From contig CM119263.1 in the NCBI GenBank assembly GCA_051294375.1, positions 6,358,932 to 6,422,931 on the forward strand: a DNA stretch of 64,000 nt, in the 5' to 3' direction. A program made the position numbers and the translations under genes. Below, in pieces: positions 35,451-48,752 of this stretch (its first letter is position 1; each line of letters opens with the position of its first letter). Under the pieces are notes generated by a model that saw only the letters and a list, made by a program, of their open reading frames with translations, ran no database searches and was not told the DNA's origin. The DNA is from Paraspadella gotoi. Lineage: Eukaryota; Chaetognatha.

Positions 35451-36290
35451 CGGCAACGTCGACGTCAGAACCGTCCCACGAGCCGCCTCGCCTTCTCTCT
35501 GTTGTGATAAGGAGAAGGGAGGAATAAAAAAAAAGGACGGACTCTTTTTTTTTTTCTTGTTTTCACTCCTCCGCGTCCTTTCTTTCAAATTTGTTTTTTC
35601 ATTAAATTCCCCCCCCCGAAAAAAAAATTGAAAGTAAAAATAAATATTTTTCTCACGGGACACGATAGAAAAAGAGTGCGATTGTACGTTTTTCACCGCC
35701 CGCCAAGATGAGTTCCTTTGGATGACGCCTAACAAAAAAAAATTTTACAAAAAAAACAGCGGATGGTAATGAGAGTAAAAAACGATGACTATCTTTGTGC
35801 TCTTTGTCTCCTCTTTTTCTCATTTAGAGAGAGAAAAAAAAAAGCAAGTGATAAGAAAAATTTGTAATTCATCCCTTTATATCACGAAGGACACACGACG
35901 GCTTTGTAGGGGACTCTTTTTTTTCATTTTATTTTCTCTTTATCCTTCAATGAGTTAAAGATTAAAAAAACATTTTTTTTTGGTAAAAATAAATAAATAA
36001 GTTTTTTATCCAGTACTTGGAACCAAAGATAATTTTTATTCCGTTTTTTTTTTTTACCTTGAACAAAACTCGACCGACGCAGAAGTCGATCATGACAAGA
36101 ACAATAACTCCGTCCTCGAAGGCCGCGGACGTCCTTGAAAACGATTTCACACATTGAACGCGCACCTTACCATAACTTACCTTACCTTACAACTCCCCCC
36201 CCGCTCAATAGACGAGGGCGACGAGGGAGGAGATCGCATCGCGTCCACGACTCTCTCATCCGCCCCCTGACGCTGCTGGCGGCTCCGGGG

Positions 36291-38262
36291 ATGTTCCTCT
36301 TCCAGAAGATCAACCGCTACAAGCAGCAGCAGCAGGAGCGAGACCGGAAGAAGGTCACGGAGAAGGAGCTGCAGCAACTCAACCAGAAGATCGTGAGTGG
36401 AGCGTATTTAGATTTATCTCATTTGACGAGATTCAGTATCGTATCCCTTTTTAAGTTCATAGTCAATTTTTACATTGGTAACGACTCGTCAAAAAAACTG
36501 ACGGAACTTTTCACCCAAACCGAACAATTTTGGCGAAAAATTTTTAACAGAAACATCGTCGTATTTTTTTACGGTTCGTAGGACAAATTGTTATCCAAAA
36601 TGGAATTGGACGAAGGCGAATATCCAATGACGACGGCGGGAACGAACTACGGAACGCCCGTTGCCACCAACTCCAAGGGGGAACCCCTCGCTCCCGAGGA
36701 CGACGAGGTATCGCGTGCATCTTCGCGTGTGAGACATTTGCGCGTGCGTCTCGTACACGCTCGTTCTCGATCGATGAAAGAAGGTCGTTTTTGTTTGTTT
36801 GCCCTTTTCTTTTATCGAATTTCATTCTCCCATAACTGCCTTCTTCCTCTCGAGCTAATTTTAAACTTCATCATCGGAGTTTCTCCCTCTCTCATCCGAA
36901 GCCTTTTTGTTTAAGTTCGTTGTGGTTGGTTAATTAAGAGACTTTGTGTAATTTCTTTCTCTTGTCTCCTTAAATTTCCTGACATTTAAAGGTCTCACCT
37001 CGTCCATGTTTCTACTTCGTATATTGTTTTGTAATCATTCTTGTCATTCTTGTATTCATAATTTTTTGATCGGTAATAGTAACAGTAATAGTAATACTAC
37101 TTAGTACCATTTCTTTCTCCTCTTCAGTGCGTGGTTTGCTGCAACGCGCCGTCAACGATGCAAACGTTTCCTTGCGGACACAAGGTGGTCTGCCGCAAAT
37201 GCTTCGTGAAGACGATACAGGTGCGTTTGACCATCACATGAATAGTTCGCTCGTTTTTTCATCGTTTTTATGCGAATAATAAATTTTTCTTACGTGTCTT
37301 TACTTTTAAATCATTCCTTAACGCTTGGAAAATCACCCATGTTAATTCCTCCTTCTTTCATTCAGACTCTTACACATTCAAGATGTCTCTATGATTTGAT
37401 GTTATAAAAATTATATCGTTTCTTTATTTCTCCTTTCTCTCAACACACACGTGCCACATTCTCTTATATTCATCTCTTCGGTTTCTGCGAGTTTGACACT
37501 TACGATCCATCTTCCCAACTCGCGCGATCCCACGTTAAATTGCTTCCGACGATGGGGACATTAATCGCACGAATGTCGGCGCGACTCCAGCGCCTTCGCA
37601 ATAAGTTCTCCGCTTCTCGTTCCCCGTTCCGTCCTCGTCGCGAAAACAAATGAACATCGCGAAACGATCGCTCGATTACGTCGCCAACATTAATTTAAAA
37701 TTTAATCTCCAGTTCCCGTTTTTTTTCCTCTCGGTCGGCGACTCGGGATGGGTTGAAGACTTTATCATTACAAAGATTAATCAAAAACGCACCGCGTACA
37801 TGGAGACATTGTTTGACGCCGTTCGTCGTCAAGGTCCGATCCGACGAACTCGTGGACGCGCGACTTGGCGAGTTTATAACTGATCGAGAACGAGGAAGCG
37901 GAAACAGTGACGCCGCGTGATAAGCGTGAAGAAGCGGCGGCGCGAGAAATCACTTTCAATCACCGCGGATCGTTAATCTTCTTCTTGAACTAATTTCTTT
38001 CTTCTTTTTTACATTTTTTTTTCTAATCTTTCTCTTCCTTTCATTTGATCTTTTTTTCTTTCTCTCTTTTCTCTCTCTTCTTTTCAATTCCTCTTTCTTT
38101 AAATCTTTCTTTCCATCTTTATAAATCATTCTTTCTGTCTTTAATACATATTTTAATATTTCTAGATTTCTTTCTTCTTCATCCTTTCTTATAGCCTATC
38201 TTGGTATTAATTCTTCGGCCCTCTGAAGATCTCTCTCTCTCTTCTCTCTCTTCTCCTCTCTC

Positions 38263-38297
<35 letters not shown>

Positions 38298-38533
38298 TTC
38301 TCGTCTCTCTCATTCTCTCTCTCTCCGTCTCTCTCTCTCTCTCTCTCTCTCATTTTCTCTCTCCAAATTGCGGTCAAAGATTTTTCGTCCTTTAATTCCT
38401 CAAAGATCCCTCTTCATTGGTTCCCGCTCCTCCCCTTTATGACGTCATAGATCGGCGATTCGGCCATAAATTATTTGGCGCCGAAATGACGTCGCCTCTG
38501 AATCGATTAATCATGGCGTCGGCCTTTTTCACC

Positions 38534-38618
<85 letters not shown>

Positions 38619-38698
38619 CTCTCTCATGCGGGGTGACGTTAGTGAATGTTTACGACAGGCCATCGTCTAATAAAACCCGGCGGAAAGAATGCCACTAT

Positions 38699-38786
<88 letters not shown>

Positions 38787-39015
38787 GAAGAAAAAAAAAA
38801 ATGTTTCGGACCGGTCGCGCCTTCGACCTTGGCCGGAAACGCGCCCGAGATCTCCGAGTGACAAGGACGGGGCCTAGAGGTCGAGAGGGGGCGTGAGGGG
38901 GGCGGGGCGCGGCCGAGTGGATCATGGAAGGGCGGAGCTCAATTTCGGGGTCGTTGAGAAGGAAAGCGGCGCTACCCCGGGCTGTTGGGTGGTGGTGGGT
39001 GGCTCGGGTGGGGGG

Positions 39016-39083
<68 letters not shown>

Positions 39084-40262
39084 AACGCGAATCCTTTTAA
39101 ATCTCGAGTTTCTCCGCGAGACGATTTATGACCAGTTTTTTTTCCTTTTTCGCCTCCGGGATCACAAAAGGGTATCGACAGGCGAGAGAGAGAAAGAGAG
39201 AGAGAAGGGAGGAGTAGAGGAGAGAGAGAGAGAGAGAGAAGAGGTAGAGAGAGAGACTAGACGAGAGAGAGAGAGACAGACAGACAGAGAAAGAGACAGA
39301 CAGACAGAATGACTGAAGGAAGGAAAAGAGAAGAAAAGAAACAAAATTATTTGGATAAAATGTTTAGATGTTAAAAGAGCTGAATCGTGAATACATGTAT
39401 CTAAATTAACTCACAATTTTTTGTTTCAAGTATCGAACGCAATGGTGAACATAGGCCGAAGAATTCGCGTGCACAACTGCAATTCCAATTGCAATTCGCC
39501 CGGAAGAAAGAAAAGGAAAGGGAAGAGGAGAATTCCTGATGACGTCATGTTTCGGCCTCCATCGAGGTCACGTGTCTACCCATTTTACGTCACAAAGATT
39601 GTCACGTGAGAAGGCTTGTCACGTGGTTAATTCTACGTGATATCGTCGGTCGTTTGTGACGGTTTATCGCATCCCGTGGGATTTATACATAAAATCGAGA
39701 GCCATGTGCGAATGATCGCCATGCGACTGTCTCGTTGAATGATTGGTGAGTCACCATGGTGACGCGACAAACAGGATTTAATTTTAAAGCGTCAGCAATG
39801 GTCAATGGGTATGGGACAAATTACTGCATTATCTCTATTTAAATTATTATTAAGTTACATTTTACGAGGCACAAAGTCACTCGATCTCAAAATACAGTCA
39901 CGCGCGCCGCCACTCGATTAGAGCGACACGTGACAACCGCGTTCCGCTCGAGTTTGGCGCGCGTGCGGGAGGAAGGAGCGAGGCGCGCCCCCGCAAATCG
40001 AAACGAGGCGCGAGGAGGCGGCGTTGGGGGGGTGAGGGGGTGGATACTGGGTAGGGAAGAACTAAAAGCGGAGGTGGAGGTGGACGAACTCACCGTACAG
40101 CGATCGAGGTCCCGAGAGGCTGAAAAGGGGGGGGGGAATTTAAGGACTGTAAACAGAAACAAACAACACAGACGCGCAGCCTACATGGGAGATCAAGGAG
40201 AAATAAACCAAAACAAACTACGGATCCGACGCACGCGCGATGAAAAACAAGCCCAATCAACG

Positions 40263-40298
<36 letters not shown>

Positions 40299-43200
40299 GA
40301 CATCCGTTAAAGAGAGTCGTTTTCGTCTCGAAAGAAAATATTTAATTAAAAAACTTTGTGAAGAATTTTAAACAACGAAGGATGATAGAATTGAGAGATG
40401 ACTTACACCTGACAAATAATAAGAAGAAAAAAATTTTAGTATATGATAAATAAACATGTGGTAACGCGTACATACGTTCTCGACAATCATTGACGAATCC
40501 CAGAAATGGTAATGATGAGTCGGACCATAGATCTGCCGATAGATCTGCCGATAAATCTGATTTGCTGACGGATTTGCCGATGGATATCCCCGTCCGTCTG
40601 TTTAACGATTCGCAGTTTCGAGGTCATCGTTGTTAACGACCGATGGACGATGGAGCTGTTGGGAGGGGGGGACAGAAGAGGAGGCTGAGAGGAGGGGCAA
40701 TGGGGAGAGGGTAGGCTGAGTGTTACTAGGGGACCAATGGGAACAAAGGAGTCGAGGGAAACGTGACGGAAGATGGCCCAAGTGAATCGCAAGGGAGATA
40801 GGCAAAGAGTTCAAACGGTGAGCGAGAAAGTAGGTTTGTTCCAAAAAAGAGTTAAAAGTGTGGTGATATAAGAGATAAGTGATGATGTAAAAATGTAAAA
40901 AGAAATGTCTTGACATATAATATGATATATTAAGAATGTAAGATCAGGATTAAGATTCGCTCTAATGAACCATTTAAGCCGTTCGTAATTGCAAAAGGTC
41001 GCAAAGGATACCAAATCAACGTTTAAGCGACGAAAATAAAAAAAAAAGGTTGATTCGGATCAGTCGCCGAAGCTCGCGGCTCCAAATGGGATTTCGGGCG
41101 GAGATAAAAAATGGAGGACGGAGGTCGTTACCGCGTTCGCTTCGTCTCCGTCTCCTCGTTGATCCCCCGCGTTTTAGTACGCTGAGTTTCGTCTTAAGAC
41201 CGCGTCTCCGTTTGTTTGCGGACATGACCGGTTTAGTCGTCGTCGTCGTCGTCGACTTGATCCGGTTACTATTACAATATCGTTAAGGGGAGAATAAACA
41301 GGGGAAGAAAATCGCAAACAGATCAACGAAAGTGTACGTAGGTATATTGTCGCGGAAGGAAAGAGCCAACGAGAAAAAGTGCCATTCTAAAAGCTTTTTT
41401 TATGCGTCCAGTGATTTACTTATGAAAGACTGAGGAATATATTCTTGGACTGAATCACGAATTTGCGGTCAAATCTGTGATGAGTCATCAAGATTTTTTT
41501 TTCCACTCGCTCCCTCGCTACATCCTTGATTTTCTTTTCCTCCTCCATCTACTATATTTATTGAATGCTTAATGCTATCATTAGATTTGCTTCATAATTT
41601 ACTTAGTTTTGTCTTGATAAGAAGATACGTCTAGAGATTAAATCGAGATCAAAACAGAAAAATATAAGTCGTTTTCAAAATTATGGTAAAAAAAAATATA
41701 TATACCTCATAATGGTTTAAAGTCTAAAAAAAAGAAACAACACAAAAAAATAAAGACAAACAAAAAGCTAATCTTTTCTCCCTTTAGAACTAAAATTATT
41801 TTCTTTTTTTTTTAGGTGGCCGTCTCGCAAAGATGTCTCCCTCTTCGTTGCGTCATCTGCCGGTCGAAAATCCTCAAGTTGAAACAGACGGCGCCACCGG
41901 CCGAAGCCGCCGCCGACGCCAAAGATAAGAACGGCGCCGGGAAAAAGGGAAAAAAGCCGGAAGCAGAGAGGAGATCGTCGAGCGTCAACAGCAATAAAGG
42001 GAAAGCGAAGACGCAGAAAGACCAAAAGTAAACTTGCTGTTGATGATTGATGAAGATGTTGATGATGATGATGATAATGATGATTATGATGATAATGATG
42101 TTGATGATGATAATGATTGATGATGAAGACGACGACTGATGATGATGATAATAATGATTGATGACGAAATGATATTGATGATGACAGATACACTAATTGT
42201 GATCGTTGACTTTTCAGCATACTGATTACTTAGGCTTTATAATCTACTTATAATATGTTCCTTGGCCTTGGATACAGATTTGGCCTTGGATACAGATTTG
42301 GCCTTGGATACAGATTTTAAAAAAGTCATTATTCTCGAATCTGGATTCCTTCGCAGAGACCCCTCAAGGGACTCCGTCGACGGCGCCAAATCCTCCAAGA
42401 GCAAAAAGAAGCGCAGCGCCTCGTCGACTTCCGGCGCCACCAGTCGCCTCCAAACCGGCGCAATATCCTGCCCCACCACCTCAGCCTCCGCCACTAATAC
42501 TCCGGCCAACCGGAAGTCGGCGTTGCCGAACGATCCCGCCGCCGCCGCTGCGGCCGCAGCAGGGAGGCCGACATGCTGCTGCCAGAAAAAATGCAAGGGG
42601 AAGAGGAAGAAGAGGGAGACGATGATGCAGGTGAAGAAAATGAATTTAAATTCGTTGAGAGTACCTTAAAAGAATTATTATTAGTTTTATTACTATTATT
42701 ATTTGCTTATTATTAATAAAAAGCTCGATGGAAACGATCCGGAGATTATCTTTCGCGGCAAAAAGACGCCTATCGTCATCGGGCGTCGCGAGCGAAGCGG
42801 TCGAGCCCAAGCTATTGACTCCAGCGGAAGGGCGGCAGGGATCGACTCCAGCAGCAGAGCCGCGGCGAACGATTCCAGCGGGAGGTCTTCAGGCTCCGAC
42901 TTAAATAAACGTGCTCAGGCCGGGGATGCAACTGGTGGTGGAGTAAAGTCCTTGGCGCCGCCGAAGACCCTGGAGCTCCCCGCCAGGGGTGAGTCGGAAT
43001 GGAAAAAAGAATCGAATCTACAATTGAAAATAAATAGGGGAATTGGTTCATTGAAAAACTTATACAAATTAGAGTCTCGANNNNNNNNNNAATTGAAAAA
43101 AAAATAGGGGAATTGGTTCATTGAAAAACTTATGCAAATTAGAGTCTCGAACGGAGACGGAAAGGTTAAAAACTACGTGATAAAATATAAAAGTAAAAAT

Positions 43201-44835
43201 ATAGAGACGATAACTTAACAGCATCGCAGGGAATCTCACGGAAAATATGTTTAAATCAACGACTACGAATTTTCTTTCGCAGATTCGAAACGTCGATCGC
43301 CAACGCCGACGAAATCTCGACTGCTTTCACCCCCGCCAACTCCTCTTATCAGCGTCACGCCCACAGAGGGTAAGCTCGTTGATTAGCGATCAATGAATTC
43401 ATAATAATCAATCAATCGAAAAATCAATCATTCGCAGGCGACTCCAAAAAAACTATGGCCTCCTCCGTTTCCAATTATTCCATCATCTCCAACGCGTCGA
43501 CGGCGTCCGGAGTCTCCGTCGCCACCGGCGCTGCCGCCGTCGCCCCTCGCGGCATGAAGTCCTCATCCTCCGTGGATTCCGGAATCTCCGGCTGCACCGC
43601 CGCGTCCGCGACCGGATCCGACTTTCACAAGCCGAAGCCGATCGAAGAGGAGGACGAGTCCGTCTCTCCCTTCCGGAAGAAGGCGGAGAAGAGTCATCGC
43701 AAGACGAAGAAAGGTGAAGGCGAACGACGAGCGGAGGTGGAGAAAGGTGGATGGTGGATGGTGGGCGGTGGGCGGCGACGCCGGGGGAAGGTATCGTCGA
43801 AAAGTTGGAAAGATGCTAAAGGAGAGAAGATGCAAGAAAGGCGAAGAAACAAAGGAGCGTCCGAGAAGGAAAAGAGGGAGATTTTGAATGAGGAAAATGA
43901 AGGGAGGACAAATTCTCGAGAGACAAAGATTAAGGAACAAAGTAAAACTAAAATCGTCATTCAGGTTGAGGTGGAAGGTTTAAGAGAAAAGAAAGATAAA
44001 GGAGAAAGATTCGCCGGTCGGACGAAAGTTACAAAAAATGAAGAGGTTCAGGGAACAAGGGAGACAAAAGGCAAAGTGAGACGACGCGTCATAGAATCGA
44101 AAGATAAAAGTAAGTGGGAAAGTTTAAAAGTCGGATCGAAGGCGCGTTCCGTTTTGGACGGTATTTCCTCGCTGTTTCCGACGCATTTGAGCGTGGCGAT
44201 CGCTTAAAGAATGATTTATAAGATCTGGCATCTTCATAGAATAAACCTCATTATTTTTTATACTTAAATTCTTAACATATAAAATAATAAATGATTTATT
44301 TTGATACCTTACATGAGCATTGAGCAAACACAAAAATCGTAAAATAGCTGCACCCTCCAATGTAGGCTTGCAAAGGGCTTGATTGTGTTTGTTTTGCAAA
44401 TAGGTAAATGTTTATATCGAGGAAGCACGCAAATGAATCTATTTTGTAAATGTTATTTTTAGATTAAATTTTTAATTTCTTAAACGTCACTTGTTTTTCG
44501 TCAAAGCGCTTCGAGTGCACATTATGATTATTATCACATTGTGTTTAATTCTGCCGCTTCTTCCTTATGCAGAATATCCAAAGGATCTTAAAAGATGCAC
44601 GCCCGCCGAAAAAACCCTCTACACTTACGATTTATCAAAGTTAACGGCGCAAGCCCGCGCGCACGCTCACAACGGGCAAAATCACGCGCACCTTCACAAT
44701 GGGCATCACCAGCACCATCTTTCGAGTTGTCCCGCCAATACTATTAATATTTGTCCCAAAAAATCGAACGCGGCTTCCGCCATGCTATCAAATACGGCGG
44801 AGAAAATTGGGAAAGTTACTAAAGCTATTGTATAA
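36291..44835 (+). CDS. RING-finger (C3HC4) protein, probable E3 ubiquitin ligase (9 exons, 565 aa)
   Basis: Exons: 36291-36392, 36582-36707, 37128-37220, 41816-42027, 42357-42630, 42724-42988, 43283-43369, 43438-43713, 44573-44835. All introns are GT-AG and the phases close to 566 codons including TAA. The ATG at 36291 starts a Gln/Lys-rich helix (residues 1-34). The RING is split over exons 3 and 4: CVVC at residue 77, CGH at 92-94, CRKC at 98-101 and CVIC at about 119, fitting C3HC4 zinc ligation. RING proteins of this kind recruit E2 enzymes for ubiquitin transfer. The rest is low-complexity: a Lys-rich block, poly-Ala then CCCQKKC (exon 5), Ser repeats (exon 6), a Pro/Ser block (exon 7), and a C-terminal exon with KRCTPAEKTLYTYDLSKL followed by a His-rich stretch. 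The acceptor of exon 6 (AATAAAAAG) is the weakest. Ortholog not recognised. Confidence 0.88.
38231..38362. repeat. (CT)n microsatellite in intron 3
   Basis: Imperfect CT tract in the 4.6 kb intron of the RING gene. Confidence 0.95.
38533..38627. repeat. (CT)n microsatellite in intron 3
   Basis: About 45 CT units. Facing (GA)n starts only 73 bases downstream, so the RNA could fold into a long hairpin. Confidence 0.96.
38700..38782. repeat. (GA)n microsatellite in intron 3
   Basis: About 40 GA units with one ATGA break, the complement of the tract at 38533-38627. Confidence 0.96.
39018..39079. repeat. (GA)n microsatellite in intron 3
   Basis: About 31 perfect GA units. Confidence 0.96.
39183..39309. 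repeat. GA/GACA-rich microsatellite in intron 3
   Basis: Interrupted GA tract ending in GACAGACA units. Confidence 0.9.
39540..39625. promoter_or_regulatory. Cluster of CRE and GTCACGTG E-boxes in intron 3
   Basis: A full CRE TGACGTCA (39540-39547) is followed by GTCACGTG at 39567, 39601 and 39618, with a CACGTGAC at 39927-39934. GTCACGTG is the core bound by bHLH-zip factors such as USF, Max and TFEB/MITF. Several sites in 90 bases suggest an enhancer or an internal promoter. Confidence 0.45.
40263..40298. repeat. (CAA)n trinucleotide microsatellite
   Basis: Twelve CAA units in intron 3 of the RING gene. Confidence 0.95.
42040..42185. repeat. (GAT)n-rich low-complexity tract in intron 4
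   Basis: GATGAT/AATGAT triplets with interruptions, between exons 4 and 5 of the RING gene. Confidence 0.9.
42262..42315 (+). repeat. 18-base tandem repeat, three perfect copies
   Basis: The unit TTGGCCTTGGATACAGAT occurs three times, ending 42 bases before exon 5. It is open in all three copies and could be mistaken for coding sequence, but the acceptor at 42356 fits the phase better. Confidence 0.95.
43018..43150. other. 10-N gap flanked by duplicated sequence in intron 6
   Basis: Ns at 43081-43090. About 60 bases on the left (AATTGAAAATAAATAGGGGA onward, ending AGAGTCTCGA) recur on the right with two or three differences. The overlap was probably not merged during assembly. The coding frame is unaffected because this is intronic. 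Confidence 0.9.
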
Positions 44836-47304
44836 AATATATCGATTTAAGATTTTAATATATTATATTACTGGAACACAAACACCAATTTAAAGCAATA
44901 TGTAATATAAGTAGACATCACAGTGTTATGTTACTAATTCCGGAAAACTATGACTAATTATACAATGGTGTGAAATTTCTCGAGAATTATCGGGTCAATT
45001 CTAAAGAAAGAATTTTAGATGATATAAGTTCTAATCGGAATGAGATATTTGAGCGAAAATTTTCGGCTGTGACTCTCGTGTGAAGTCTTGTTAGTTCACT
45101 TTTTTTATTTTCCAAAAAGATTTAGTCATTTTGACTCCAGTCTAAATAAATGTCTCATCCGTTTTTCGTAAACTAAGCATTTTTTTCGGATAGCAATATC
45201 TATTTCATTTTCCAACTTGAACTACAATATAATCCGATATAAAGTTATTAATCATTTTATTATACCCATAGACCAGTCTTCTCGTAAAAGTTGAAATCCT
45301 TGTGTGTTTGTGTTTTAAGTATAAACTGTCCCATGAGTAAATTTGGCCCAAAAATTATCTTGTTATGTACGGTTTTTTAATGTTTTCAAATGATTATTAC
45401 TCGGCCATTATTGTGGTTGGCAGATCGCACCAGTCGATTGTGTCAAGGATCTTGCCCTTTAAAGTTTAAATTTTACTATTATTATGGGCAAGGTAAACCT
45501 GCTATGCTCAAATGTCCGAACTTGCACGTTGTTACCCGAATGTACTTTCCGCAATAGAATGTCTTTATGTATTGTTTTAAGTGTATGAATCAACTTTTGC
45601 TAATTCCTTGACCGATCGTGATTGTTATCAAGTGATATTTCATTTTATTTGAAACTTTTTTTAATTCATACCCATCTTTACTTTACGACAATTATCTCGG
45701 ATTAGAGAATAAGTGGTTGGTAATACTAAAATCTTTCTTTTAAAATATATTATCAAAACATAAAAGAAGCAAAACAATTGAATGTACTGAATATGAAACT
45801 GAAAAAAGTTATTTACTTTATAATAATGATAATGATATCAAAGAACAAAATAATGATGCTAATCATTCATCTGTTTTATCTTATTTGCATGTTCTTTCAA
45901 GTTTAAAATACCTATAATTATTGAAATATGGGAATTAGTAATTCTTTTATTTCAAATATCAAGATGAAATGACTATGTCATCAGTTAACTTTTTAAAGTG
46001 AGCGACAGTATTGCATGGAAATGACTGATTTTTAAATATGTTACTTAGTGCAGGTAAATTTTGGCCCCTTTATGAAGTGGAAATGTGAGATTATTTATGC
46101 GATGAATAAACACATGATAAAAAATTTTGTTTACAGTTTACCAACAAATTTATTACTATTAGTATTAGCTAGCAAGTTATGGAAATATGAATAGCTTTCA
46201 ATGAAATACAGGGTTGGGATTCAAAACTTAGATATTTGATAATAAGCGGAAACAGTTTCCCGCTTATCTAATCTATTTTTAGTATTATTTTTTTCTTTCT
46301 TTACTCCTTTTCTTTTCTTTCTTTTTTCTTTATTTTACACTTCTTCTCGGTTGCTCAGTGTAATGTACGACAATGAAAAAAATTAAACCTATATCAGAAA
46401 GAAAAAACATCAGTGATGAATTTGATGTAATTTAGAGGCCATAAAATAAAATTCAATAATAATTTGCAACTGAAATCTAATGGTAAATCCTATTCTAAAT
46501 TAAAAGAAGTATTGATTTTCATAATATAAGTTCTGCTTTTCTTATTTTAGAATAATAAGTATTGTGGTTAGATTTTTTCTTTTTTTTTCTTTAGACTTCA
46601 GTTCTTCTCCACAAGAGGTCGATTTAGTTAGAGCAAAAATTTCGAACAAAAGGACATTTTGAGGAAACAACAAACACTTTCACTTTTCTTTTGATATCTC
46701 GAACGATATCATTAAACTTCGTATATCATTAGTTTCATTTATCAGCGTCTTCCTCACGATCAAGATTTTGGTCGTTTTGTTTCCTATACCTTTTATTTCA
46801 CAATTGTGTTACATTTTCAGTCGATATATATATTTTTTAGCATTCTTCTATTTTTGTTTTCAAAAAAAAAAAAAAAAAAAAAAAAAACTTTCCAACTAAT
46901 TTTTCCGTGATAGTCCATTCCTGTGATTCTCCGTATTTGTTTTATACTTTAATGCCCATTTGGGCTACCACTCTACCTCATTTATTTTGTTTTTTCTTTC
47001 CAGAAAAAAAAGTAATAATAATAATTCAAGTAAACTCTCTCTTTGATTTCCACAACTTCCAGTTACTACGGAATACGGATGATATGATATGATATCGACT
47101 AACTCGTTTGATGTTCCTTCTTTTCAGTATAAAATGAGCTTTCACAGTTTTACTATTAGTAAATGAAAATTAAACATTCGGCCTGAATACGACTACGGAC
47201 GACAAATTTCATTGTTTCGTCGGAGTATAACTAAAAATTTTCATCTACCTTATCTATACTATATATACTCTACTGTTTTTTGAGTTGTTTATTTAGTTTT
47301 TTAT

Positions 47305-47465
47305 GGATAAGGCGCTAAGTGGGCTGAAGATGACTCATTGCCTATCCGCAACTTCTATAACCCCCTCTTGCAGCCATGGAACGGGTCCTGGGCTTGGAAC
47401 CAGGATTAGGGGTTTTCCAGGCCCCCAAGGCGGTTTACAGTACCTAATGCAGTGGTCATGAGCTG
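47305..47465. repeat. Possible SINE or other short mobile element
   Basis: An isolated GC-richer block of about 160 bases in AT-rich DNA. GGCGCTAAGTGGG resembles a Pol III A box and GGCTTGGAACCAGG weakly resembles a B box. Motif quality is poor and no second copy is in the window. Confidence 0.25.
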
Positions 47466-48645
47466 ATGGTATTACTATTACTCAATGAATAACCGGATAA
47501 TGACTGAAGGCTATCTTCTTATAGGTGGGGTGAACATTAGGGTGAAGTGAAATTTTGGAATCAAAATTTAGCAGTTATATCTTGAAAACTATCATATTAA
47601 TAAATACTAATCTGTAGTTATTTTTTTTTTATAAATATTGTAGCCCAGTCAGCTTATTTTGTATATAGTACTACCCTTATATAATGTCAAAATTGTAAAA
47701 TGGTTTTTTTTAATTCTGAGAACAGATTCAGATTCCTCGTTAAAAGTTGATAAAAAAATATAAATCTTTTTTAAAAATTGTTATTAATTAGGTTAAAATT
47801 ATACTTTCTTATGTTAACTTTTTGCAAGGAATCCAAATCCGATCTTAAAATTTTAAAATTAGCAATTTTAAATTTTAGCCTTTATATACTTAATACTATA
47901 TATAAATATGTCGGTCAGAAATAAGGTTGATAAACTTTCGAACAAAAGACTCAAAATGTTTTAAATTTACATGTCAAACCGATTTTAATCACTCATGATA
48001 ATACCATTGTAGTCTCTTTTTGTTTTCCAGTGTTAACAATTCGTTTTGTGGATGTATAAATACTGGGCTACTTGATGGATGTTCGAAAAAAAACTTTAAA
48101 AGATGCCTTGTTGGGGCTTATGGATTCTGTTGCTATCCAGCATTATTGGAGGTATTTACGATATTGAATTTAGTTGTTTAACCGCGGATTAAAGCGTTTT
48201 CCATCAAATTACGTTAATCCTTTATCACCCATGTTAACGCTTAATAATTGCTGAGGCATTACACAATTCTTATCAATGAATCTATAAATACTAAAATCTT
48301 AAAAATTTTGAGCTTTAACTTATATAGGGTAGTGGGGGTAATTCGGAAGAGGGGTATTTCGGAACACTGATATTTAAAATTAAATAAAAACATTTTGTGC
48401 TAATCTTTTATGACTTTGTTGGTGCATTAAATATTTCACCAACTAGACTTTCCATAATTAAAGGTACAGCGTTCTGCAGTAATTTCAAAACTGCTCGTTA
48501 AATTTCGTCTTTAAGTAGTCGTTTTCAAGCCTCTGTCAGTCATATTTGACGTCATATGATTATTAAATATTAATATCTAATAAACGAGACTACTAATTTT
48601 AATTTATAGTACATAGCATTTCTATTTAAAAATCTATTTAAAAAA

Positions 48646-48752
48646 ATTGTATTCGGTCTTTCTTTTTGTTGTTTGCTTTAATTTAAGGAATGTAACGAAA
48701 ATTCGTTTTTGAACAACAATTTAATAAGTTTATAAGGACATGTTTCTTAAAT
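48646..48752 (-). mobile_element. Single-arm copy of a foldback (MITE-like) element
   Basis: Matches the reverse complement of the right arm and outer flank of the foldback at 57495-57700. Shared blocks include TCTTTCTTTTTGTTGTTT, AACAACAATTTA and ATAAGGACATGTTTC. Confidence 0.6.

Larger units (their letters stand above)
33689..36290. other. Intergenic region before the RING-finger gene
   Basis: Purine-rich tract, a GGCGTC array, and then the 5' region of the RING gene. A minus-strand frame at about 36055-36165 with a GTAAAA donor could be the first exon of a divergent gene, but no second exon was found. Confidence 0.45.

Noticed and set aside
36055-36165. Minus-strand first exon divergent from the RING gene
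   Set aside because: Open with a GTAAAA donor, but no downstream exon was seen and the opposite strand is equally open.
44491-44835. A separate 114-codon frame with a signal-peptide-like start and a His-rich secreted peptide
   Set aside because: The hydrophobic start is intron sequence. An acceptor at 44572 joins in phase to exon 8 of the RING gene.
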